Assembly (NCBI GenBank): GCA_036013055.1
Contig: DASCQM010000014.1
Span: 89,200 to 153,199, forward strand
Source of the DNA: SHYR01 sp036013055
Lineage (GTDB): Bacteria > Chloroflexota > Dehalococcoidia > UBA2979
Reading direction: 5' to 3'
Length of the DNA stretch: 64,000 nt
Shown: one piece after another, positions 15,585 through 22,658 of the stretch
Layout of the letters: each line of letters opens with the position of its first letter
How positions within the stretch are numbered: position 1 is the first letter of the stretch
The notes under the pieces: generated by a model
What the model saw: only the letters and a program-made list of their open reading frames with translations
What the model was told of the DNA's origin: nothing
Databases searched by the model: none
Made by a program: the position numbers and the translations under genes

Positions 15585-16742
15585 ATGACTGTGAGCGTCT
15601 ACATCCCTTCGCCATGGCGGCGGCTCGTCGCCAACAAGGAATACGTCACGGTCGAGGCGGTGAGCGTCTCCGGCGTGCTCGATGCAATGAACGAGGAATA
15701 TCCGGGGTTCGACAACCTTGTCTACGACGAGGCGCGTCAGGTTCCCCGGCACATCAATATTTACGTGAACGATCGTGAGATTCACGATCTGAGCGGAGTG
15801 GACACACTTGTTGAGGACGGCGATCGCATCGCCGTCATCCCAGCCTTAGCGGGAGGTGCTGACATGGCAGAGAAATCAGGGAGCGGTGATGCCGCGGCGA
15901 TGACGCCCGATGAGGTGATGCGATATTCGCGTCACATCATCATGGGGCAGGTCGGACCACAGGGTCAGCGCAAGCTGCAGAACGCGAAGGTACTGATCGT
16001 CGGCGCGGGTGGGCTCGGCTCGCCGGTCGCGATCTATCTCGCGCTCGCCGGCGTCGGCACGGTGGGCATTGTCGACTTCGACATCGTCGATCTCTCCAAC
16101 TTGCAGCGACAGCTCCTGCACCAGACGGGCGATGTCGGCAAGACCAAGCTCGACTCCGCAGTCGAGAGCCTGAACGCGTTCAACCCGCATGTCGACGTGC
16201 GCACGCACGGCTCGCCGCTCACCTCCGACAACGCGATGGAGATCATCGCGGACTACGACATCGTGGTGAACGGTGCAGACAACTTCGCGACCCGCTACCT
16301 CGTGAATGATGCGTCCTACATGCTCGGCAAGACGCTCGTCGACGGTTCGATCCTGCTCTTCGATGGGCAGGCCACCGTCTACAAGCCAGGCAGCGGCTGC
16401 TACCGCTGCCTCTACCCCGCGCCGCCCCCTCCCGGGCTGGTGCCCTCCTGCGCGGAAGCCGGGGTGCTCGGTGCAATCACCGGTGTCATCGGTTCGATTC
16501 AGGCGACGGAAGTCTTCAAGCAGATCCTCGACATCGGCGACCCGCTCGTCGGCAGGCTGCTGCTCGTCGACGCGCTGACGATGGAGTTCCGCACGATGAA
16601 GCTGCGGCAGGATCCGGAGTGCCCGCTCTGCGGCGACAACCCGACCGTCACCGCACTGATTGACTACGACCAGTTCTGCGGCACTCCACCGCTGCAGGAA
16701 GAGTTCGATGCGCTAGTGGCGGCGCAGGCAGGCGACGACTAG
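15585..16742 (+). CDS. Sulfur carrier protein fused to MoeB/ThiF-type E1-like adenylyltransferase
   Basis: Residues 1-91 are a complete ThiS/CysO-like carrier ending in IPALAGG, exactly as long as the two free carriers in this island. With no stop codon the frame runs on (ADM) into a full MoeB-type adenylyltransferase. This has nucleotide loop GAGGLG at 140-145 and zinc cysteines C272, C275, C346 and C349. MoeB enzymes adenylate carrier Gly-Gly tails. In the fusion the tail is not free, so proteolysis is needed, or separate translation from ATG 15864 (residue 94), which has a perfect ribosome binding site inside the Gly-Gly codons. The order carrier, activator, carrier, CysM points to cysteine synthesis. 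No rhodanese domain is attached; one is encoded at 18122. Confidence 0.9.
   Translation: MTVSVYIPSPWRRLVANKEYVTVEAVSVSGVLDAMNEEYPGFDNLVYDEARQVPRHINIYVNDREIHDLSGVDTLVEDGDRIAVIPALAGGADMAEKSGSGDAAAMTPDEVMRYSRHIIMGQVGPQGQRKLQNAKVLIVGAGGLGSPVAIYLALAGVGTVGIVDFDIVDLSNLQRQLLHQTGDVGKTKLDSAVESLNAFNPHVDVRTHGSPLTSDNAMEIIADYDIVVNGADNFATRYLVNDASYMLGKTLVDGSILLFDGQATVYKPGSGCYRCLYPAPPPPGLVPSCAEAGVLGAITGVIGSIQATEVFKQILDIGDPLVGRLLLVDALTMEFRTMKLRQDPECPLCGDNPTVTALIDYDQFCGTPPLQEEFDALVAAQAGDD
15851..15857 (+). promoter_or_regulatory. Internal ribosome binding site within the fused carrier's Gly-Gly codons
   Basis: GGGAGGT is a near-ideal Shine-Dalgarno sequence six bases before ATG 15864, which is in frame and starts MAEKSG, a natural MoeB N-terminus. 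The same bases encode the essential Gly90-Gly91. It allows a free 292-residue MoeB to be made alongside the 385-residue fusion. Confidence 0.6.
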
Positions 16743-16819
16743 CGACAGCGATCGAGCTGTATCGAGTTCAACGACCGACGGCGCCACCGACTTGGGGCGC
16801 ACGACGAAAGGGCCATCAA

Positions 16820-17095
16820 TTGCCGGTTCAGGTACATGTCACCTCAGTGATTCAGAAGGTTGTCGAGGACCAGCGCCAGTTTGAGGCGGATGGCGGGACG
16901 ATCGCGGAACTGCTCACGAACATCGAGCAGCGCTACCCGGGATTCCGGGAGCAGATCAGCGACGATGACGGCACGCTCCATCAGTTCGTGAACATCTACC
17001 TCAACGACGAGGACATCCGGTACCTCGGCGGCCCGGAGACCGAGCTCAGCGACGGTGATGCGGTGTCGATCCTGCCCGCGCTCGCGGGCGGCTAG
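16820..17095 (+). CDS. cysO: Sulfur carrier protein CysO
   Basis: The 91-residue beta-grasp protein ends in ILPALAGG with a free C-terminus. In mycobacteria thiocarboxylated CysO gives its sulfur to CysM, leaving a CysO-cysteine adduct that Mec cuts. This gene lies 23 bases before a CysM-type gene and has the same layout as the other carriers (QFVNIYLNDEDIRYLGG). The start is TTG 16820, with GAAAGGG about eight bases upstream. Confidence 0.88.
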   Translation: MPVQVHVTSVIQKVVEDQRQFEADGGTIAELLTNIEQRYPGFREQISDDDGTLHQFVNIYLNDEDIRYLGGPETELSDGDAVSILPALAGG

Positions 17096-17118
17096 CGACC
17101 GCACGGCGGGAGCCGAAC

Positions 17119-18057
17119 GTGCTGCATGAGAGCCTGATCGAGATGGTGGGGAACACCCCGCTGGTCGAAATTGCCGCGCTCTCGCCACGATCCGACGTCC
17201 GCATCTTCGCGAAGCTTGAGGGCCAGAACCCCACGGGCTCCGTGAAGGATCGCATTGCCAAATTCATGATCGATCGCGCCGAGAGCGACGGGCGGCTCAC
17301 GCCCGGTCAGATGATTCTCGAACCAACCTCCGGCAACACCGGCATCGCGCTCGCCCTCGTCGGCCGGCTTCGTGGCTACCCCGTCACAGTCGTGATGCCC
17401 GACGCGGTCAGCGAGGAGCGCATCGAACTGCTGCGCGCCTTCGGGGCGGAGATCATTTACTCGCCCGGCGACCTCGGCACCAACGGCTCCGTAGCGATGG
17501 CGCGTGAGGTCGCGGCGGAGCATCCGGACTGGTTCATGCCGTTTCAGTACGAGAACGAGGACAATCCGCGCGTCCACTACGAGACGACCGCCGAGGAGAT
17601 CATCGCCGACCTCCCGGACGTCGACATCTTCGTCTCCGGTCTTGGCACCGGTGGAACGCTGACCGGCGTCGGGCGGCGACTGAAAGAGCACAATCCGGCC
17701 GTTCGCATCGTCGCGGCCGCGCCGCACCCCGGCGACATGGTGCAGGGGCTGCGCAGCCTTGAGGACGGCTACATCCCGCCGGTCTTCGACGAGTCCGTGC
17801 TGGACGGTCGCATCGTCGTCGACTCCGCGAGCTCGTTCGCTGCGACGAAGGAGCTGACTCTCAAGACCGGCATCTTCGCCGGCGTCTCCAGCGGCGCGGT
17901 GATCCGTGCGTCACAGCGGGCGGCCGAGCGAGCGGACGAAGGGGCGAAGATCGTTTGCCTGCTTGCCGACGGTGGCTGGAAGTACCTCTCGAGCGGTCTC
18001 TGGACGAACGAGTACGACGAGATCGAAGCGAACGTGAGCGAAAAGCTCTGGTGGTAG
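17119..18057 (+). CDS. cysM: CysO-dependent cysteine synthase CysM
   Basis: This PLP enzyme has K43 in GSVKDR and TSGNTG at 70-75. Two features match the mycobacterial CysM that uses O-phosphoserine and thiocarboxylated CysO: an LRSLEDGY segment with the arginine thought to contact the phosphate, and a long C-terminal tail after ADGGWKYLSSG ending in EKLWW. From memory, the M. tuberculosis tail is very similar and enters the active site. The gene follows the CysO-like carrier. It starts with GTG 17119 behind CGGGAG. It differs clearly from the CysK at 14597. Confidence 0.87.
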   Translation: MLHESLIEMVGNTPLVEIAALSPRSDVRIFAKLEGQNPTGSVKDRIAKFMIDRAESDGRLTPGQMILEPTSGNTGIALALVGRLRGYPVTVVMPDAVSEERIELLRAFGAEIIYSPGDLGTNGSVAMAREVAAEHPDWFMPFQYENEDNPRVHYETTAEEIIADLPDVDIFVSGLGTGGTLTGVGRRLKEHNPAVRIVAAAPHPGDMVQGLRSLEDGYIPPVFDESVLDGRIVVDSASSFAATKELTLKTGIFAGVSSGAVIRASQRAAERADEGAKIVCLLADGGWKYLSSGLWTNEYDEIEANVSEKLWW

Positions 18058-18121
18058 CCGGTTCCGGGCCACACCCGACTCGACTAGACTCGATGCCGGC
18101 ACGAAATTCAGGGGGACTCTC

Positions 18122-18943
18122 GTGAGTGACAAGCTCGTCTCGTGCGACTGGCTGGCCGAGCACATGACGGACGAGGACGTCCGCGTGGTTGAGGTCGACG
18201 TCGATGCCGACGCCTACTCGGAAGGCCACATCCCCGGCGCCGTCGGCTGGAACTGGACGACGCAGCTCCAGGACGCGACGGAGCGCGACATCCTCACGCG
18301 TGCGTCGTTCGAGGCGCTGCTCGGCGCTTCCGGGATCGACAACGAGAGCCACGTCGTCCTGTACGGCGACAACAACAACTGGTTCGCGGCGTACGCGTTC
18401 TGGCTGCTCGAGCTCTACGGGCACCAGCGCATCTCGCTGCTCGACGGCGGCCGCGCGAAGTGGCTGACCGAGGGCCGCGCGACAATGACCGACGACGGTG
18501 TGGCGTCGTCGGTGAGCTACACGGCGCAGGACCTCGATCGCTCGCAGCGCGCCTATCGCGAGGACGTGCTCGCAGCAGTCGCTGCCGGCACGCAGATGGT
18601 CGACGTGCGCAGCCCCGCCGAGTTCAGTGGCGACGTGATTGCGCCACCCGGGATGAGCGAGACGGCACAGCGCGCGGGTCACATCCCCGGTGCATCGAAT
18701 ATCCCCTGGGCGCGCGCGGTGAACGAGGACGGCACGTTCCGCTCGGCCGACGAGCTGCGCCAGATCTACGGTGACGCCGGCATCGCCGATGGCGAGACGA
18801 CGATCGTCTACTGCCGCATCGGCGAGCGGTCGTCGCATAGCTGGTTCGTACTCAGGCACATCCTCGGTTACCCGGACGTGAAGAATTACGATGGGTCATG
18901 GACCGAATACGGCTCGCTGATCGGCGCGCCGATCGAGAAGTAG
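18122..18943 (+). CDS. sseA: Tandem-rhodanese thiosulfate sulfurtransferase (SseA/CysA type)
   Basis: Two rhodanese domains occupy residues 1-130 and 145-273. The C-terminal one carries the active-site loop CRIGERS with C231, typical of thiosulfate sulfurtransferases; the N-terminal one has no cysteine in the matching loop, as usual. It could pass persulfide sulfur to adenylated carriers, the job done by a fused rhodanese domain in MoeZ. Its place between cysM and the JAMM protease supports that. GTG 18122 follows GGGGGAC; a TAGACT -10-like element is at 18085. Confidence 0.87.
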   Translation: MSDKLVSCDWLAEHMTDEDVRVVEVDVDADAYSEGHIPGAVGWNWTTQLQDATERDILTRASFEALLGASGIDNESHVVLYGDNNNWFAAYAFWLLELYGHQRISLLDGGRAKWLTEGRATMTDDGVASSVSYTAQDLDRSQRAYREDVLAAVAAGTQMVDVRSPAEFSGDVIAPPGMSETAQRAGHIPGASNIPWARAVNEDGTFRSADELRQIYGDAGIADGETTIVYCRIGERSSHSWFVLRHILGYPDVKNYDGSWTEYGSLIGAPIEK

Positions 18944-18958
18944 CGGAGCAGCGAGTAG

Positions 18959-19402
18959 TTGGCCGAGATCGCCCTGGCCCTCGTCGACGAGATGATCGCG
19001 CACGCGCGTGCGGAGTTCCCGAACGAAGCGTGCGGCGTGATCCACGCAGCCGATGGCGCTGCGGCCACAGTGCACCGCGTCACCAACGCCGCCGCCAGCC
19101 CTTACCGCTACGAGATGGCTCCGCTGGAGCAGCTGAAGCTCGAACAGCAGCGCGACGAGAGCCGCGAGACGCTCTTCGCGATCTACCACTCGCACGTTGC
19201 CTCGGAGGCCAAGCCGTCACCGACTGACGTGAACATGGCTTTCTGGCCGCCCGCAGACACAACTGGCGCGCTGATGTACCCGGAGACGTACTACATCGTC
19301 GTCTCGCTCGAGGAGGCACTGCCGACCGTCCGCGTCTTCCGCATCAAGGCTGCGGAGCAGTACGAGGACAATATCGAAGAAGTGCCGCTGGAGATCGTCT
19401 AG
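18959..19402 (+). CDS. mec: JAMM/MPN+ metalloprotease, Mec type
   Basis: JAMM proteases are zinc isopeptidases. Mycobacterial Mec releases cysteine from the CysO-cysteine adduct, and related HcyD or QbsD enzymes trim residues after a carrier's Gly-Gly. All ligands are present: E23 in FPNEACG and the full H-S-H-x7-S-x2-D motif (H77, H79, S87, D90). Length is 147. TTG 18959 is the likely start, with GGAG ten bases upstream. In this island it could both release cysteine and cut the carrier from the MoeB fusion at 15585; the second role is inference. Confidence 0.88.
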   Translation: MAEIALALVDEMIAHARAEFPNEACGVIHAADGAAATVHRVTNAAASPYRYEMAPLEQLKLEQQRDESRETLFAIYHSHVASEAKPSPTDVNMAFWPPADTTGALMYPETYYIVVSLEEALPTVRVFRIKAAEQYEDNIEEVPLEIV

Positions 19403-19438
19403 CCGTCGCTATGACGCCACTGCCATGACGCTATCGCC

Positions 19439-20284
19439 GTGACCCAGCCGCTCACTTCCCCCGCTGCGACGACGCTCGGAGCGACCACGTTCGAGTGGGG
19501 CGTGCGCACCCACGTGATGGGCGTGATCAACGCCACGCCCGACTCGTTCTCCGGCGACGGTGTACTCGATCCCTCGGCCGCTGCCGAGCAGGCGCGGCGG
19601 ATGGTCGAGGACGGCGCGGCGCTGCTCGATATTGGCGCGGAGTCGTCGCGCCCCGATCATGACGCGATCGACGCCGCCGAGGAGTGGGGCCGCCTCGCGC
19701 CGGTGCTCACTGCGGTTCGCGCGACCGTCGACGTGCCGATCACCGTCGATACGACGAAGGCCGCCGTCGCGGAGCGAGCGTTCGACGCCGGCGCCGACGC
19801 ACTCAACGACATCGACGGCCTGCGCTCCGACCGCGAGTTGGCGCCGTTGCTCGCTCGCGTCGCCCGTCCCGCGGTAGTGATGCACAACCAGCGACGACGC
19901 GAGTTCTCGGGTGACGTGATCGCGGACATCCGCGCGGGGCTCGGGGAGAGCATCGCGATCGCGGAGCGCGCCGGGGTTGCTCGCGAGCAACTGATCCTCG
20001 ACCCGGGCTTCGGCTTCGGGTGGTCGGTGGAGCAGAACCTGGAGATGGTCGGGCGCGTCGGTGAGCTGCGGGCGCTCGGTCTTCCGCTGCTGCTCGGCAC
20101 GTCGCGGAAGTCGACGATCGGCGCGGTGCTCGACAGGCCCGAGGGCGAGCGGCTCTGGGGCACGGCGGCGACGATCGCGCTGGCGGCACAGGCTCGCGTC
20201 GACATCGTGCGCGTGCATGACGTGCGCGAGATGGCCGACGTGGTGCGGCTGACGGACGCCGTCGTGCGCGGTCCCGCGTCGTGA
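19439..20284 (+). CDS. folP: Dihydropteroate synthase
   Basis: FolP joins p-aminobenzoate to dihydropterin pyrophosphate, the sulfonamide target step of folate synthesis. Signatures are MGVINATPDSFSGDG, DIGAESSRPD, DPGFGFGWS and GTSRKS. Length (281) is normal. GTG 19439 is used. Its stop overlaps the folK start by four bases. folE lies far away at 57587. Confidence 0.92.
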   Translation: MTQPLTSPAATTLGATTFEWGVRTHVMGVINATPDSFSGDGVLDPSAAAEQARRMVEDGAALLDIGAESSRPDHDAIDAAEEWGRLAPVLTAVRATVDVPITVDTTKAAVAERAFDAGADALNDIDGLRSDRELAPLLARVARPAVVMHNQRRREFSGDVIADIRAGLGESIAIAERAGVAREQLILDPGFGFGWSVEQNLEMVGRVGELRALGLPLLLGTSRKSTIGAVLDRPEGERLWGTAATIALAAQARVDIVRVHDVREMADVVRLTDAVVRGPAS

Positions 20285-20802
20285 GCGCGCCGCGCCGCGT
20301 CTGGCTGGCGCTCGGCGGGAACCTCGGCGACCGTCTCGCCAATCTGCGCTTTGGGCTGGACGAGCTGGTGAGCGGCGGTGTGGCGATCAATGCCGTCTCG
20401 TCCGTCTACGACACGCCGCCGTGGCCGAATGCGAGCGACCCGCGCTTCGCGAACATCGCCGTCAGCGGCCTCTGCGCGCTCTCGGCGCGAGAGCTGCTGC
20501 GGCTCTGCAAGCGCATCGAGGTGGCTGCGGGCCGCGACCTCGATGCCCCGCGCAACAGCCCCCGCCCGCTCGATATCGACATCGTGGCGATCGACGGCGA
20601 ACAGATCGACGAACCGGATCTCAAGGTGCCGCACGTGCTGATGCAGGATCGCGCGTTCGTGCTGATGCCGCTGGCGGAGGTCGCCGAGGGATTTGTGCAC
20701 CCGGCGCTCGGGCAGACCGTCGACGAGCTACTGGATGCGGTTGAGACGGTCGACGTGACCGTGATCGAATCGCCGGGCTGGTGGCCGGGCGCGGCTGGGT
20801 GA
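20281..20802 (+). CDS. folK: 6-hydroxymethyl-7,8-dihydropterin pyrophosphokinase
   Basis: FolK transfers pyrophosphate from ATP to hydroxymethyldihydropterin, giving the FolP substrate. It has LALGGNLGDRLANL at the start and the metal and ATP motif SPRPLDIDIV near residue 95. GTG 20281 overlaps folP (GTGA), so they are coupled. FolB is not between them. Confidence 0.92.
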   Translation: MSAPRRVWLALGGNLGDRLANLRFGLDELVSGGVAINAVSSVYDTPPWPNASDPRFANIAVSGLCALSARELLRLCKRIEVAAGRDLDAPRNSPRPLDIDIVAIDGEQIDEPDLKVPHVLMQDRAFVLMPLAEVAEGFVHPALGQTVDELLDAVETVDVTVIESPGWWPGAAG

Positions 20803-20824
20803 AGTGGCCATCGGGCCGGGCGAG

Positions 20825-21118
20825 TCAAGCGCTGGCTGCGTCACCCTCGACGGCGTCGCCTGCAACGTCGGCATCCGCCGTGTCGCCCGTCGCAGTCTGA
20901 TCGCTGCCCGTGACGTCGACGTGGTCAGGTTCTTCCGTCATCGCCAGCGTGTAGCCGACCCAGAACGCGAGCGCGCCGATCACGGCGACCCCGGCGGCGA
21001 CCGGCAACGCGATCGCGAGGTAGGAGCGACGCGCGACGCCGATCAGCATCAGCAGCACGGCGAGTGCCGCCCCGCCCATCAGCGCCTGTCCGGCCTGCCG
21101 CGTCTGCTCGATGCTCAC
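20825..21118 (-). CDS. Small membrane protein with acidic tail
   Basis: Two hydrophobic helices (about residues 14-28 and 33-58) are followed by a tail rich in Asp, Glu, Ala and Thr. No family is recognised. Its ATG overlaps the stop of the Trm112-like gene (ATGA), so the two form a minus-strand operon that converges on folK with a gap of 22 bases. Confidence 0.6.
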   Translation of the reverse strand: MSIEQTRQAGQALMGGAALAVLLMLIGVARRSYLAIALPVAAGVAVIGALAFWVGYTLAMTEEPDHVDVTGSDQTATGDTADADVAGDAVEGDAASA

Positions 21119-21330
21119 GAAGAGCTGTCCGCGGCTTCCGCTTCCATCTCACGGCGCAGGTCGGGCGGGAGCAGGTTTGGGATGCCATCGCTGATCGGGT
21201 AGCGCTCATCGCAGTTCGCGCAGTGCAGCGAACCCTCGATGACCTCTTCCTCTTCTTCGCGGTCGACGGTGAGCGTGAGCTCGGTCTTGCAGACGGGGCA
21301 CGCCAGGATGTCCATGAGGTCGCGGCGCAT
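21115..21330 (-). CDS. Trm112-family zinc-ribbon protein
   Basis: The 71-residue protein has the family pattern DILACPVCKTELTL, then CANCDERYPISDGIPNLLP: two CxxC pairs that bind zinc. In eukaryotes Trm112 activates methyltransferases; bacterial members are small and less well understood. The start is well supported: AGGAG lies a few bases before ATG (21330 on the minus strand), and the reading frame further upstream looks non-coding. Confidence 0.85.
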   Translation of the reverse strand: MRRDLMDILACPVCKTELTLTVDREEEEEVIEGSLHCANCDERYPISDGIPNLLPPDLRREMEAEAADSSS

Positions 21331-21405
21331 CGGATCTCCTCTACTTCGCGCGTTGGCGCATACGTCGATCGAAGGGCGGTAGTTCGGCGAGGATAGCGCC
21401 CCGCT

Positions 21406-21426
21406 GCGGTGAATCACCGCTAAACT
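21406..21426 (+). promoter_or_regulatory. Palindrome abutting a -10 box
   Basis: GCGGTGA-A-TCACCGC (21406-21420) is a perfect inverted repeat directly followed by TAAACT (21421-21426), a -10-like hexamer for the plus-strand gene at 21459. A repressor binding here would block the spacer. It lies in the divergent region between the Trm112-like gene and the next gene. Confidence 0.4.
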
Positions 21427-21458
21427 CAGAATCTCCCATACGCGCCTGCGAGGCAAAC

Positions 21459-22160
21459 GTGGCTGAGCCCGACCGCATCCCGCTGCATCGCACTGCCGCC
21501 GTGATCAGCGACGGCAAGGTCGTCGTTCGCCCGTCGGGACGGCTCGTCGTTCCGCTAATTCAGGCGGCGATCGCGGGTGGTGCGATCTTCCTGATCATCC
21601 AGTTACTGAACAACAACGGGTCGCTCGTTCTGATGGTCTTCGCGCTGCTGGTGGCGATGCTCGTCGGTCCGGCTGCCGTCCTTGGGCTCGTCTACAACCT
21701 CGTCGGTGCGGCGGTCACCGTCGACGGCGAGAAGCAGTCGGTCGTCGTGCAGCAGGGCTTCCTCGGTCTCGGCATCGGCACGTCCGAACTCGTTCCCTTC
21801 TGGCGCATCGCCCACATCGAGGTGGCCGGCGACCTCGACGAGGAGCTGAGCAGCGGAGAGCTGCAGGACACCGTGCAGTGGGACATCCTGCTGGTGAAGG
21901 ACAACGGCAAGATCGTCGAACTGGGGATCGTCGTCACGGCCCGGCTCTTCGCCGCCGAGGCGCTGGAGCGGGCCAATGCCGCCGCGCGGGCGATCGCCGA
22001 GGTCGCGGGCGCGGAACTGCGTGAAGGCGCGAACGTCGAGATCGCCGCGCAGCCAGCCGATGCTACCGTCGAGCCGCGACGCCGTCGGCGGATCGATCGC
22101 GGTGACCGCAGACCGCCGCCGGGGAGTGACGGGCAGACCGAAGAGCGCGGAGCGCAGTGA
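21459..22160 (+). CDS. Membrane protein of unknown function
   Basis: Two adjacent hydrophobic segments (about residues 28-50 and 55-80) precede a soluble domain of beta-rich pattern, ending in an Arg/Pro-rich tail. The soluble part recalls PH-like bacterial domains but no motif settles it. GTG 21459 has GAGG seven bases upstream. It precedes a CoA-binding protein gene by 12 bases. Confidence 0.6.
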   Translation: MAEPDRIPLHRTAAVISDGKVVVRPSGRLVVPLIQAAIAGGAIFLIIQLLNNNGSLVLMVFALLVAMLVGPAAVLGLVYNLVGAAVTVDGEKQSVVVQQGFLGLGIGTSELVPFWRIAHIEVAGDLDEELSSGELQDTVQWDILLVKDNGKIVELGIVVTARLFAAEALERANAAARAIAEVAGAELREGANVEIAAQPADATVEPRRRRRIDRGDRRPPPGSDGQTEERGAQ

Positions 22161-22172
22161 GAGGGGTCAGCG

Positions 22173-22577
22173 ATGGATCGCGGAGTTGAGTTGATGCGAG
22201 ACGCGCGCACGATCGCGGTCGTCGGCGTCTCGGACCGGCCGAGCCGAGACTCGTACGATGTCGCGCTTTACCTGATCGGCGCGGGGTATGAGGTCTATCT
22301 CGTGAACCCGGCGATCGAGGGGGAGTTGCTGGGCCGTCCGGTCTACGACCGCGTGCAGGACCTGCCGGTCCCCGTCGATATCGTCGACATCTTCCGCCGC
22401 CCGGAACTGGTGATGCCGCACGTCGAAGACGCGGTCGCGGCCGGGGCGAAGACGGTGTGGATGCAGCTTGAGATCGTGAACGAGGAGGCCGCCGCCGTGG
22501 CGCGCGCCGCCGGCCTTGAGGTCGTGATGGACCTCTGCACGAAGATCGAACATCAACGTCTCCCCGCCGGGGCGTAG
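22173..22577 (+). CDS. CoA-binding (Rossmann) domain protein
   Basis: This 134-residue protein is a stand-alone CoA-binding domain of the YccU type, with IAVVGVSDRPSRDSYDVALYL at the start and CTKIEHQRL at the end. Similar domains form the N-terminus of acyl-CoA synthetases and bind CoA. The substrate or partner is unknown. GAGGGG lies upstream of ATG 22173. Confidence 0.8.
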   Translation: MDRGVELMRDARTIAVVGVSDRPSRDSYDVALYLIGAGYEVYLVNPAIEGELLGRPVYDRVQDLPVPVDIVDIFRRPELVMPHVEDAVAAGAKTVWMQLEIVNEEAAAVARAAGLEVVMDLCTKIEHQRLPAGA

Positions 22578-22617
22578 CCCCGAACCGCCCGGGCATAGCC
22601 CTCAAACGGGCAAGTGC

Positions 22618-22623
22618 TACAAT
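22618..22623 (+). promoter_or_regulatory. Extended -10 element of purF
   Basis: TGC-TACAAT ends at 22623. Transcripts would begin near 22630, so translation cannot start at an in-frame codon at 22614; this supports GTG 22659 for purF. Confidence 0.5.
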
Positions 22624-22658
22624 CCGTCCCTAACGCCCCTAAGAGGGAGTCGGATCGG

